64,000 bases of DNA from Streptomyces dioscori (GTDB taxonomy: Bacteria > Actinomycetota > Actinomycetes > Streptomycetales > Streptomycetaceae), in assembly GCF_003024195.1 (NCBI RefSeq), contig NZ_KZ679049.1, forward strand, positions 206,513 through 270,512, read 5' to 3'. A program made the position numbers and the translations under genes. This document shows, piece by piece, positions 43,867 to 52,215 of the stretch (position 1 is its first letter; each line of letters starts with the position of its first letter). The notes beneath the pieces were generated by a model. That model did not search any database. It worked only from the letters and a program-made list of their open reading frames with translations, and was not told the DNA's origin.

Positions 43867-45252
43867 TCAGCAGCCGCCGGATGCCTCGGGCCTGCCGATC
43901 TGGAGGGCGGACGTGGCGGATCCGATCTGGACCAGGGCGGGCGCGGGGGCGCAGCATCCGCCGCTGCTCTCCTCGGCAGCCGCCTCGTCGAAGAGTCCTG
44001 CGCCGCCGCAGACTCCGGTCTCGGGCAGGGTCAGTTCGACGCGCTCGGCTGCTTCCTGGTCTCCGGCGAGGGATGCGGTGATGGAGCGGACCTGCTCGTA
44101 TCCGGTCATCGCGAGGAAGGTGGGGGCGCGGCCGTAGGACTTCATGCCGACGAGGTAGACGTCCTTCTCCGGGTGGGAGAGCTCGTTGACGCCGTGCGGG
44201 TAGACCGTGCCGCAGGAGTGGACGTTGGGGTCGATGAGAGGGGCCAGCGCGGTCGGGGCCTGGAGGCGTTCGTCGAGGCCGAGGCGGATCTCGGACAGGA
44301 AGGTCAGGTCGGGGCGGAAGCCGGTGAGGACGATGGCCTCGTCGACCGCGTCGAGGTGTCGGCCGTCCTCTGCGATGAGGATCAGGCGGCCGTCTTCGTC
44401 TCGTTCGATCGTCTCGGTGCGAAAGCCGGTGACGGCGTCGGCGTGGCCGTTGTCGACGGCTGCCTTGGCGGCCAGGCCGAGGGCTCCGCGGGCGGGGAGC
44501 TGGTCGGCTTCGCCGCCGCCGAAGGTGGAGCCGCTGATGCCGCGGCGCAGGATCCACACGGCGTGCGTGCCCGGTTCGTTCTGGGCCAGGTCCGCGAGGG
44601 TTGCGAGCGCCGTGAAGGCGGAGGCTCCGGAGCCGATGACCGCGGTGCGCTTTCCTGCGTAACGCGACCGTACGGACGGGTCGTTGAGGTCGGGGACGCG
44701 GTAGGTGATGCGGTCGGCCGCCGCGTTCTCGCCGAGTGCGGGCAGGCCGCTGGCGCCGGCTGGGCTCGGGGTGGTCCAGGTGCCGGAGGCGTCGATGATC
44801 GCGCGGGTGAGGAGGCGTTCCTCGCGGCCGTCGGCGGTGGTGAGGTGGACGACGAGGGGCTGGCTGTCTCGGTCGGCGTCGACGATGCGGTCGCGTCCGG
44901 CGCGGGAGATGCCGGTGACGGTGGCGCCGTAGCGGATGCGGTCGCCGAGGGTGTCGGCGAGGGGCTGGAGGTAGCCTTCGGCCCAGTCGCCGCCGGTGGG
45001 GTAGGTCGTCGCGTCGGGGCGGCTCCAGCCGGTGGGGGCGAGCAGCTTCTCGGCGGCGGGGTCGGTGAGCTCGCTCCAGGTCGAGAAGAGCCGGACGTGG
45101 GACCAGTCGCGTACTGCGCTGGCGGCTACCGGTCCGGCCTCCAGGACCAGGGGTGTCAGCTGCCGCTCCAGGAGGTGGGCGGCGGCGGCCAGGCCGATGG
45201 GGCCGGCTCCGATGACGACAACGGGCAGATCCTGGGCAGCGGGCGCAGTCAC
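43867..45252 (-). CDS. arsO: ArsO-like NAD(P)H/FAD-dependent monooxygenase with Cys-rich tail
   Basis: 461 aa, GTG start with AGGAG upstream. FAD-binding VVVIGAGPIGLAAAAHLLE at the N-terminus, a second nucleotide-binding GKRTAVIGSGASAFTALATL in the middle (NADPH), and ATG-type VILTGFRPDLTFLSEI. This resembles flavin monooxygenases annotated ArsO in ars operons, whose reaction is not firmly settled. The C-terminus ends in ESSGGCCAPAP and a terminal EASGGC, Cys motifs that could bind As(III). First gene of the three-gene operon, divergent from arsR, with a shared control region. Confidence 0.82.
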   Translation of the reverse strand: MTAPAAQDLPVVVIGAGPIGLAAAAHLLERQLTPLVLEAGPVAASAVRDWSHVRLFSTWSELTDPAAEKLLAPTGWSRPDATTYPTGGDWAEGYLQPLADTLGDRIRYGATVTGISRAGRDRIVDADRDSQPLVVHLTTADGREERLLTRAIIDASGTWTTPSPAGASGLPALGENAAADRITYRVPDLNDPSVRSRYAGKRTAVIGSGASAFTALATLADLAQNEPGTHAVWILRRGISGSTFGGGEADQLPARGALGLAAKAAVDNGHADAVTGFRTETIERDEDGRLILIAEDGRHLDAVDEAIVLTGFRPDLTFLSEIRLGLDERLQAPTALAPLIDPNVHSCGTVYPHGVNELSHPEKDVYLVGMKSYGRAPTFLAMTGYEQVRSITASLAGDQEAAERVELTLPETGVCGGAGLFDEAAAEESSGGCCAPAPALVQIGSATSALQIGRPEASGGC

Positions 45253-45313
45253 GACGGGCTCTCCTCGGTTTCGATGTTTGTCGATGTCCTCTGGTCATCA
45301 GGATGCACCCGGG

Positions 45314-45420
45314 TTCGATGTGCGTCAACATAGAGGTTCATCGAAATAACCTCGCCCGTTCGGGCAGATCCAATCCCCTTCGACTCTTGGCAGGTGATTA
45401 GATGAGTGTCAACATAGAGG
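45314..45420. promoter_or_regulatory. divergent arsenic-responsive control region with repeated operator
   Basis: The 13-bp sequence GTCAACATAGAGG occurs twice in the same orientation (45324-45336 and 45408-45420), each followed by a TCGAA-like block. The first copy is also inside a TTCGATG (45314-45320) / CATCGAA (45339-45345) inverted repeat. One copy lies before each of the divergent genes (arsO-like and arsR). ArsR repressors bind such sites and release on As(III). The second copy reaches to 1 bp before the arsR ATG, so the arsR leader is very short. Confidence 0.65.
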
Positions 45421-45421
45421 C

Positions 45422-45784
45422 ATGTCGAAGTTAGTCTCTGTCTCCGGTGCTCCGGACGCCACGACGTCTCTGGCTTGCTGCCAGCCGCTGGGGCAGGAAG
45501 AGCTCTCCGCGCCCGACGCGGAGAGGATCGCGAGCATGTTCAAGGCCCTTTCAGACCCGGTCCGTCTGAGGCTGTTCTCCCGGATCGCCGCGCAGCCCGG
45601 CGGTGAGGCGTGCGTCTGTGACATCCAGGACGTCGGCGTTTCCCAGCCCACGGTCAGCCACCACCTGCGCAAACTCCGTGAAGCGGGTCTTCTGGTCTCC
45701 GACCGGCGGGCCAGCTGGGTGTACTACCGGGTGGCCCCGGGCGTGCTTGCCGGCATGGCGGGTCTGTTGTCAGCAGCGGCGTGA
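45422..45784 (+). CDS. arsR: ArsR-family As(III)-responsive repressor (CxC type)
   Basis: 120 aa. Winged helix with VSQPTVSHHLRKLREAGLL as recognition region. Cys-x-Cys motif in GEACVCDIQDVG matches the classical As(III) site of E. coli-type ArsR (CVCDL), and an extra vicinal pair ACC sits near the N-terminus. It should repress the divergent arsO-arsI-MFS operon and its own gene. The operator repeat lies between them. The AGAGG that could serve as ribosome-binding site is only one base from ATG, so translation may start differently or be leaderless. Confidence 0.92.
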   Translation: MSKLVSVSGAPDATTSLACCQPLGQEELSAPDAERIASMFKALSDPVRLRLFSRIAAQPGGEACVCDIQDVGVSQPTVSHHLRKLREAGLLVSDRRASWVYYRVAPGVLAGMAGLLSAAA

Positions 45785-45902
45785 GCTGAGCCGGTCGCCG
45801 AGTGGCGGCGCACTCCGGTGGGTTGAGGGCTGAGCCGCCCCGGACCGGCCGTGCCCGTCCACTCGCATTCCCAGCCGGACGACGCTGGGGTGAGGAGAAG
45901 AG

Positions 45903-46310
45903 ATGTCCCGTGAGGCCGCGGAGCCTGCCGAGAACGCGGAGTGCTTCCAGCTGAGCGCGGCGGATGCGGTCTGGTGGGCCGGCGTCTTCAAGACACTGGG
46001 CGATCCGGTACGCCTGCAACTGCTGGTCCATCTGGCGGCACGGCAGGGAGCGGAGGTCGCGGCGCACGACATCTGCGATGTGGGAGTGGCTCAGTCCACC
46101 GTGAGTCATCACCTCAAGCGGCTGCGGTGCATGGGGCTCGTGGAGAACAGGCGGGAAGGGCGCATCGTCTACTACCGCATGGGCGCCGGGGTCCGTTCGG
46201 CGCTGATGCAGATCCTTCAGCGCGACCAGGCCGAGGCACCCACGATGCCGTCGGCGCCCGAGGCAGCCAGGGCGCCCCTGGTGGAAGACTCCAGCCCGTT
46301 GCCGCCCTGA
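45903..46310 (+). CDS. ArsR/SmtB-family regulator with a reduced Cys motif
   Basis: 135 aa. Winged helix QSTVSHHLKRLRCMGLVENR. The metal region reads AHDICDVGV, so the CxCD motif of the neighbouring ArsR is lost and only one Cys remains; Cys14 and Cys in KRLRCMG are others. It may use a different arsenic or metal site, or sense something else. It lies 118 bp after arsR and is convergent with pstB, with a 12-bp-stem hairpin between them. GAGGAG upstream supports the start. Confidence 0.85.
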   Translation: MSREAAEPAENAECFQLSAADAVWWAGVFKTLGDPVRLQLLVHLAARQGAEVAAHDICDVGVAQSTVSHHLKRLRCMGLVENRREGRIVYYRMGAGVRSALMQILQRDQAEAPTMPSAPEAARAPLVEDSSPLPP

Positions 46311-46343
46311 GGGTGAAGCGGCGGCGCCGGGCCGGAAACGGTT

Positions 46344-46376
46344 GCGGGCCCTGAGCCTTGCCTGCTCAGGGCCCGC
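46344..46376. terminator. bidirectional hairpin between the second ArsR and pstB
   Basis: GCGGGCCCTGAG and CTCAGGGCCCGC form a 12-bp perfect stem with a 9-base loop between convergent genes. Confidence 0.75.
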
Positions 46377-46428
46377 TGATCAGTCCGGTACGGCTGCTCC
46401 TACGAGGGCTCGATGATGAGCGCTGCCG

Positions 46429-47121
46429 TCAGGAGACTGCGGCGGCGGCCGGGGATACGGTCGCCGGCTGGTCCAGGTGGACCGTGGTGTCACACAGACG
46501 CTCGACCTGCGCCGGGTCGTGGGAGACGAGAAGGACCGTCCGGCTGCCGCGCAGGGCCGCGATCGACTGCTCGACCGTGTCGCGGCTCTGTTCGTCGAGT
46601 GCGCTGGTCGGCTCGTCCAGAAGCAGGCACTCCGGTTCCAGGGCCAGCGCCCGGGCCAGGCACAGGCGCTGCCGTTGCCCCGCGGACAGGTTCTGCGCCG
46701 GCGAGTCGAGCCTGTCGGAGACCTCCTTCCACAACCCGGCCTCGCGCAGGGCCTGTTCCGCTCGCTCCTTCAGTACTTCCCGCGGGGCCCGCAGGATGTG
46801 CCGCAGCCCGAACAGGGCGTTGTCGAGGATGCTGCCGCCGAAGACGACCGGTGTCTGGGGTACGAGGACGATCTTTGCTCTGAGGTCGGCGTCTCCCTTG
46901 CCGGGCGCGATCGGCCGCTCCAGCACCTGCAGGTCGCCGTCCCGGGTGAGGCCGGTCGGGAGGAGGTCCACCAGAGCACGCAGGACGGTGGATTTCCCGG
47001 CGCCCGACGGCCCGCACAGCCCGGTGGTGGAACCACGCTCCAGGCTGAAGGAGACCGGCCCGACCAGGGTCTTGTCGCGGCTGAGCACGCGCAGTTGACG
47101 CACGGCGATTACGTTGTCCAT
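46429..47121 (-). CDS. pstB: Pst-like phosphate/arsenate ABC transporter ATPase
   Basis: 230 aa, ATG at 47121, overlapping the permease gene by 13 bp. Walker A GPSGAGKST, signature LSAGQRQRLCLARAL (LSAGQ instead of LSGGQ) and Walker B LLLDEPTSALD. It is ~25 residues shorter than housekeeping PstB. It powers uptake through the fused permease. Within this cluster the likely cargo is arsenate, a phosphate analogue and the precursor of the arsenic metabolite; import of phosphate cannot be excluded. Confidence 0.88.
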   Translation of the reverse strand: MDNVIAVRQLRVLSRDKTLVGPVSFSLERGSTTGLCGPSGAGKSTVLRALVDLLPTGLTRDGDLQVLERPIAPGKGDADLRAKIVLVPQTPVVFGGSILDNALFGLRHILRAPREVLKERAEQALREAGLWKEVSDRLDSPAQNLSAGQRQRLCLARALALEPECLLLDEPTSALDEQSRDTVEQSIAALRGSRTVLLVSHDPAQVERLCDTTVHLDQPATVSPAAAAVS

Positions 47122-48917
47122 CGCTCTCCTTCGAAGCGGTTGCGCAGCGCGACCGCCGCGCTGAGGAGTACTGCGGTGATCAGTACGAGGACCATGGCGC
47201 TCCCCCAGGCCTGGGTAACTGCCTGGGGGTCGCCCGAGTCCTGGGAGAGGGTGAAGATGTGCGTGGGCAGCGCCTGGACCGGCGATTCCACGACGCCGCT
47301 CGGGAAGGCGGGAGCCCCGAAGAAGACGGTCGCCGTGAACAGCAGCGGCGCGGTTTCTCCCGCTGCGCGGGCCAGGCCGAGGAGCAGGCCGGTGAGCGTG
47401 GCGGGCCAGGCATAGGGGACGACGACCGAGCGGATGAACTGAGCTCGCGTCAGCCCCAACGACAGGGCGCTCTCGGTCAGTTCCGGTGGCATGCTCCGCA
47501 CGCGCGCTGAGGTGGCCAGGGCGATCACCGGGATGACGACCGGCACGAGCACAATGGCTCCCGCCAGCCAGGATCTGCCCCATCCCATGGTGCTGGACAG
47601 GATGACGAACCCGGCCAGCCCCAGCAGGATGGTCGGCGCTCCGCCCAGCACGATCGTCAGGGTCTGCAGCAGCCGTGCGACCCGTTCGGATGCGTGGACG
47701 CCGATCAGGATGCCCGCGCCGAAGCCGAGCGGGAGCGCGATCAGACCTGTGGTGACGATGAGCAGCAGGGTGCCGACGATCTGGTCGCGTACGCCTCCGC
47801 CCGCGGCGCCCGTGGCCGAGGTGAACCAGAAGGACGGGTTGAACGCGGAGCTTCCCCGCGTCACCAGGAGGGCGAGCATGCCGAGGAGAAGAGCGGTGGG
47901 CAGCAGCAGTGCGCCCAGACGCAGTCCCATGGCGAGCCGGTCGCGCTCAACGCGCATCCGGGGCGCGCCGCGGAAGGCGGGGGCTCGCTTGTCCGACGTA
48001 CCGCGTTTTTGGCCTCGGGTGCCCCAGATGGTGGCCGCGGCCACAAACGCCAGGAGGACGAGGCCCAGTCCGCACAGCGCGGCGAAGTAGGGGCCGGATG
48101 TGCCGGCCAGCACCGGTTCGGGGCCGGCCAGTTTCGTCGTCAGTGTCTGCCCGGGATGCACCAGCGAGTGGAGGAACCCGTCGAAACTGGTGGGCAGTCG
48201 TCCGTCGGCCCGGCCCACCACCAGGAACACGGCGATGGCTTCGCCGAGCGCGCGGGCCAGGCCGAGCAGGACGGCGGAGCGCATGCCGGGCCGGGCGAGC
48301 GGCAGCACCGCGGAGCGGATGACCTCGCGGCGGGTCAGGCCCAGCGAGAAGGCGGCCTCCCGGTAGCGGTCGGGCACCGCGGTGAGCGCGTCGACGCTCA
48401 CCGCCACGATCGTCGGCGTGATCATGACAGCGAGGACGATCCCGGCAGCCAGGAGACTGTCCCCGCCGGGTACGTCCCCGATCCAGGCAACGACGGGCCG
48501 GATGACCATGATGCCGATCAGGCCGTAGACGATGGACGGTACGGCGGCAAGCAGCTCCACGCACATGCGCAGCAACCGGGCCACGCGGGGCGGCAGGTAC
48601 TCCGACAGGGCAAGGGCCGCTCCCCAGCTGACGGGTACGGCCAGGATCAGAGCGAGGGCGCAGACGACGGCCGTGCCGTAGATCATGGCGAGGCCGCCGT
48701 AGGCGGCGTTGGGAGGGCTCCAGGAAGCGTCGGTCAGCAGGGCCGTCCAGTCGACCGAGCCGCTACTGATCCCCGCGACGAGATAGCCCACGACCACGAG
48801 GAGGAGGGCTGCCACGGCGAACACCCCGGCGCCCGTCCAGCTCCAGACCCATTTCGAGGGGCGTGGCCGTATTGCTGCGTCAGGTGGCGCGGCATCGCGC
48901 GCCAGTGTGGTGGTCAT
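47109..48917 (-). CDS. pstCA: fused PstC-PstA permease of the arsenate/phosphate importer
   Basis: 602 aa. Both permeases of a Pst system are in one chain: residues ~1-305 PstC-like (loop LGLARALGEAIAVFLVVG) and ~325-602 PstA-like (LGLARAAGETAPLLFTA). Each half carries about six membrane segments, joined by a basic cytoplasmic linker (GTRGQKRGTSDKRAPAFRG). Normally PstC and PstA are separate genes. It starts 4 bp after the pstS stop and overlaps pstB. Forms the channel for the oxyanion bound by PstS. Confidence 0.9.
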   Translation of the reverse strand: MTTTLARDAAPPDAAIRPRPSKWVWSWTGAGVFAVAALLLVVVGYLVAGISSGSVDWTALLTDASWSPPNAAYGGLAMIYGTAVVCALALILAVPVSWGAALALSEYLPPRVARLLRMCVELLAAVPSIVYGLIGIMVIRPVVAWIGDVPGGDSLLAAGIVLAVMITPTIVAVSVDALTAVPDRYREAAFSLGLTRREVIRSAVLPLARPGMRSAVLLGLARALGEAIAVFLVVGRADGRLPTSFDGFLHSLVHPGQTLTTKLAGPEPVLAGTSGPYFAALCGLGLVLLAFVAAATIWGTRGQKRGTSDKRAPAFRGAPRMRVERDRLAMGLRLGALLLPTALLLGMLALLVTRGSSAFNPSFWFTSATGAAGGGVRDQIVGTLLLIVTTGLIALPLGFGAGILIGVHASERVARLLQTLTIVLGGAPTILLGLAGFVILSSTMGWGRSWLAGAIVLVPVVIPVIALATSARVRSMPPELTESALSLGLTRAQFIRSVVVPYAWPATLTGLLLGLARAAGETAPLLFTATVFFGAPAFPSGVVESPVQALPTHIFTLSQDSGDPQAVTQAWGSAMVLVLITAVLLSAAVALRNRFEGERWTT

Positions 48918-48920
48918 CGG

Positions 48921-49859
48921 CTACTTACCGATTTCCTTGAGCGTCAGATAGCCGTGCTTGGTCATCAGCTTCTGGCCCTTGGTGGTCAGGACGTAGTCGA
49001 TGAACTTCTTGGCCGTCCCCTCCGGCTTGCCGTCCGTGATGAAGTACAGCGGCCGGGACATGGGGTACTTGCCGGAGGCGATGTTCTCGGGTGACGCGGC
49101 GATGCCGTCCAGGGTGACCACGGCCAGGTCCTTGTGCCCCTCGACGAAGCTGGTGGACAGCGGGGCCACCGAGCCGGGGGTCGACTTCAGCTTGTTGCGG
49201 GTTTCGAGGTTGCCGCCCACGATCGCGAAGTTGTCCGACTCCGGCGGCGCGGGGGCCTTCTTGTCGCCGTAGATGTACTTGTCGAGCACCTCGCGGGTCC
49301 CGCGGCCGGGTTCCTTGTCGTAGACGAAGACCTTGAGATCGGGTCCGCCGACTTCGGACCAGTTGGTGATCTTGCCTTCGAACAGGTCCCGTACCTGATC
49401 CACGGTGAGGTTCTTGACGCCGGCGTCGGCGACCTTCTTGGTGACGATGATGCCGACGGCGTCCGAACCGATCTGGGTGGATTGGAAGTCGGTGTCGGGG
49501 CTGGCGGCCTTGTCCTCGTCCGCGAGGGGCTTCGAGCTCATCGCGATCTTGATCTGGCCTGCGGCGAGCTGGGAGATGCCGCCGGCGGAACCGCCCTGGG
49601 TGGCGACGGTGATATCGAGTCCGTCGGCCTTGAGGGCCTCGGCGGCGTCCGCGGCCACGGGGGCTACCGTGGTGGAGCCGCTGACCTGCAGAGCACCTGA
49701 TCCTCCCGCCTTTCCGTCGGCGCAGGCCGTGGCAAGGGACGCGAGGACCAGAGCGGTTGAGGCGAGGTGGGCGAGGCGGCGCTTCGTGCTGAACACCAGT
49801 GGGGCCTTTCTGTCTTCATGGGATACCGCGGCGTGGATGTGGGCATGGGTGTGCGACAT
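48921..49859 (-). CDS. pstS: PstS-like oxyanion-binding lipoprotein (arsenate/phosphate)
   Basis: 312 aa from the ATG at 49859; a GTG at 49796 with AAAGG is a plausible alternative that would place the signal closer to the N-terminus. The signal ends with LATACADG (lipobox). The phosphate-binding loops are recognised as VSGSTTVAPVA, TQGGSAGGISQL and GRGTREVLDKYIYG. The N-terminal stretch SHTHAHIH is His-rich, which is unusual. It captures the oxyanion outside the cell for PstCA-PstB. A 16-bp palindrome lies 72 bp upstream. Confidence 0.88.
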   Translation of the reverse strand: MSHTHAHIHAAVSHEDRKAPLVFSTKRRLAHLASTALVLASLATACADGKAGGSGALQVSGSTTVAPVAADAAEALKADGLDITVATQGGSAGGISQLAAGQIKIAMSSKPLADEDKAASPDTDFQSTQIGSDAVGIIVTKKVADAGVKNLTVDQVRDLFEGKITNWSEVGGPDLKVFVYDKEPGRGTREVLDKYIYGDKKAPAPPESDNFAIVGGNLETRNKLKSTPGSVAPLSTSFVEGHKDLAVVTLDGIAASPENIASGKYPMSRPLYFITDGKPEGTAKKFIDYVLTTKGQKLMTKHGYLTLKEIGK

Positions 49860-50278
49860 TTCTCGGTCCCCTCTGCGGCGGTCACTGAGGTGACGGCTGG
49901 AGGGAAACCGGCCTGACGTAGCTCTGCGACGACAGGTGCACACCTGTGCCGTCCGCGCTGTGGCTGGTGTTCATCTCGCTCGTGTGGAGCGAGGCGAGGC
50001 GGCCGGGCGGGCGGGGCAGGAGTCGGGGTGTGGGCAGCGGAACGCGGGCACCGGCTGGAGCCGGCACCACGAAGGACGTACGTATGAACATGTCAGATCC
50101 TTAGGGAATGGCGGTGCCCTGAAGGGATTACGCGGGCAGCACGAACCCCAGAGGGCGGCTGCCTGCGCAGGCTGCAGACGGATCTGTAGCGGTGCAGTAG
50201 GGACGGCGCTGTGCGTCGTCATGGCTGTGGTGCCTTCGGCTCAGGGCCGTCGGCACCGCGGTGACGGAGTGCTCCTCC
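49860..50278. other. intergenic control region upstream of the pst genes
   Basis: 419 bp between the 135-aa gene and pstS, both read leftward. The notable element is the perfect palindrome ACAGGTG-CA-CACCTGT at 49932-49947. No gene of credible composition is seen. A promoter for pstS-pstCA-pstB should lie here, possibly controlled through the palindrome. Confidence 0.6.
49932..49947. promoter_or_regulatory. perfect 16-bp palindrome upstream of pstS, candidate operator
   Basis: ACAGGTG and CACCTGT arms of 7 bp around CA. It does not match the GTCAACATAGAGG repeats at the arsR locus, so another regulator (the reduced-Cys ArsR, the third ArsR or the LysR) may bind it. Confidence 0.5.
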
Positions 50279-50686
50279 TCAGCGGGTGAAGGTGATCCAG
50301 GCGTGGCCGAACGCGGCCAGATGGACGCGGAGTCCGTCGGTCTCCTGCGTGGTGTGCAGGGCGCCGCGGACGAAGTGGGCCTGCTGGCCTGCGGTCTCGG
50401 GCAGGAGAGCGTCCAGGCTCGCCGAGACGGCGTCGCTGGAGGGGTTGTGCAGGCACAGCACCTGGCACGAGCGGTCGGGCGACTCCCGAAGAACCGCCCA
50501 CACGCCTCCCGCGACGGCGAGCGGCCGCACGGTCGAGTCGTCCGCGAAGGCGGACGCGATGGAGGGCGGCAGCGGACAGCCCGCCTGATCGGCGGGGCCC
50601 TGGAGGGTGGCCTGCAGCGAGGCGAGCAGTGCGGGGACCGCGTCCTCGGTGCGTACCGTGGCGGCGGTCGGGGTGGGGGGACTCAT
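50279..50686 (-). CDS. 135-aa protein co-translated with the mutase gene; resembles a GH13 C-terminal beta-domain
   Basis: 135 aa; the ATG overlaps the stop of the mutase gene (ATGA), so it is a real, coupled member of the operon. The last ~80 residues (VRPLAVAGGVWAVLRESPD, QVLCLHNPSSDAVSASLDAL, then VHLAAFGHAWITF) look like the small C-terminal beta domain of GH13 glucosidases/sucrose-phosphorylase-type enzymes, without any catalytic barrel. Whether it is a truncated remnant or an independently evolved binding domain is unknown. There is no signal peptide and no metal-binding motif. Confidence 0.7.
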   Translation of the reverse strand: MSPPTPTAATVRTEDAVPALLASLQATLQGPADQAGCPLPPSIASAFADDSTVRPLAVAGGVWAVLRESPDRSCQVLCLHNPSSDAVSASLDALLPETAGQQAHFVRGALHTTQETDGLRVHLAAFGHAWITFTR

Positions 50687-52215
50687 AGAAGGGGCCTTCC
50701 TGTCATGGCGGATCCGGTCTTGTGTCCCAGCAGGTGCAGGACCGTGGGGGCGACGTCGGCGAGCGTTGCCCGCTGGGGCAGCGCGGCAGTGGCTTCCTTG
50801 TTCGCGGGCACCACGACGAGGGGCACCGGGTGGGTGGTGTGCCCGCCGTAGGGGCGGCTGGTTCCGTCCGGTGCCTGCTTGGTCATCTTCTCGGCGTTAC
50901 CGTGGTCGCCCACGAGCAGCAGCCACCGGCCCGACTCGGCGGCGGCTGTCGCGATGCGTGCCACCGCGGCGTCGGTGTGTTCGCAGGCTTTGACGGTGGC
51001 CGCGTAGTCGCCGGTGTGGCCGACGACGTCGATGTTGGCGAGGTTGGCGATGACGAGGTCGACTTCAGGGCGGGCCGCGGCGTCGAGGACGGCGTCCGTG
51101 ACCTGGTCGAGGTTCATCTCTGGGCGGGCCTTGTAGTCGGAGGCGCCGGGGCCGGTGATGCGGACGTGTTCCTCGACGCTGCGTGCCGTGCTGTCACGCC
51201 CGTTGATGTAGTAGGTGACGTGCTCGAACTTCTCGGCCTCGGCGATGCGCACGCTGCGTACACCTGCGGCGGTGAGTTCGTCGGCCAGACCTCCGGAGGC
51301 GTCCGCCCGCTGCACCAGCGCGGGGATGTCAGCGCGGGTGTCGTACTGGGCCAGGCTGAGGGTGTCCACCGTGCGCGCGGTGGCCGCAAGGTGCTCCAGC
51401 AGGCGGTCGGCGAGCTGCTGGATGCGGTCGCTGCGGAAGTTGAACCACACCAGGCCGTCGCCGTCGGCGATGCGCGCTCCCGGTGCGTCCCGCAGGATGC
51501 TCGGGTCCACCCACTCGTCGCCGCGCTCGGAGGCGTTAGCGGCTTCGGCCGCGGTGTTCACCTCGGTGCCCTCCGCGTCGGCCACCAGGTGGACGGCCCT
51601 GTCGGTCAGGTCGAGGTTGCCGGCCTTGTCCATGGCGTAGCCGCGGCCGATGACGCCGGCGATCGCTCCGGTGCCGGCTGCTGCGGCCAGTTCGGTGACC
51701 TGCGTCAGGTAGGTCTCGGCGGTGCCGTCGGCCACGTCGCGTCCGTCGGTGATCGCGTGGATCCACACACGGGGCACCCGCCGGGCGGCGGCCGCGGCCA
51801 GCAGCTCGCTGAGATGCCCGACGTTCGCGTGGATCTGCCCGTCCGAGCACAGGCCGACCAGATGCAGCGCCCCTCCCCTGACCGCGAGCGCGTCCAGGAG
51901 GGAGACCAGGCGCGGGTTCTCCCGCAGCTCACCGGAGTCGATGTGCTGCTGGACCAGGAGGCTGTCGTAGGGCAGAGGCCGTCCCGCTCCGATGACCATG
52001 TGGCCGATCTCGGAGTTGCCGACGGTGCCCGGCAGCAGCCCCACCGCCTCACCGGACGCGTAGGCCAGCGTGGAGGGGTAGCGGCCGGTCAGCTCGTCCA
52101 GAACAGGCGTGGATGCGGCGTCGACAGCGTTGTCCGCAGCCGGCGGGGCGTGGCCCCAACCGTCCAGTACCAGCAGGATGCCCGGGTCGCCGGGCGTGGT
52201 GTCCGGCGCGGTCAC
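50683..52215 (-). CDS. bsnN: cofactor-independent phosphoglycerate mutase homologue (arsenoenolpyruvate mutase, BsnN-like)
   Basis: 510 aa from the GTG at 52215, which overlaps the AroA-like stop (GTGA). It has the full iPGM architecture: LVLDGWG (metal Asp), GTVGNSEIGH with the phospho-acceptor Ser68, NIDVVGHTGDY, VGDHGNAEKM and GGHTTHPVPLVV, which together carry the Mn ligands. In the bisenarsan pathway the homologue BsnN is thought to rearrange arsenoenolpyruvate to arsonopyruvate, forming the C-As bond without SAM. The housekeeping mutase motifs are intact, so canonical activity cannot be excluded from sequence; context argues for the arsenic role. Confidence 0.85.
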   Translation of the reverse strand: MTAPDTTPGDPGILLVLDGWGHAPPAADNAVDAASTPVLDELTGRYPSTLAYASGEAVGLLPGTVGNSEIGHMVIGAGRPLPYDSLLVQQHIDSGELRENPRLVSLLDALAVRGGALHLVGLCSDGQIHANVGHLSELLAAAAARRVPRVWIHAITDGRDVADGTAETYLTQVTELAAAAGTGAIAGVIGRGYAMDKAGNLDLTDRAVHLVADAEGTEVNTAAEAANASERGDEWVDPSILRDAPGARIADGDGLVWFNFRSDRIQQLADRLLEHLAATARTVDTLSLAQYDTRADIPALVQRADASGGLADELTAAGVRSVRIAEAEKFEHVTYYINGRDSTARSVEEHVRITGPGASDYKARPEMNLDQVTDAVLDAAARPEVDLVIANLANIDVVGHTGDYAATVKACEHTDAAVARIATAAAESGRWLLLVGDHGNAEKMTKQAPDGTSRPYGGHTTHPVPLVVVPANKEATAALPQRATLADVAPTVLHLLGHKTGSAMTGRPLL

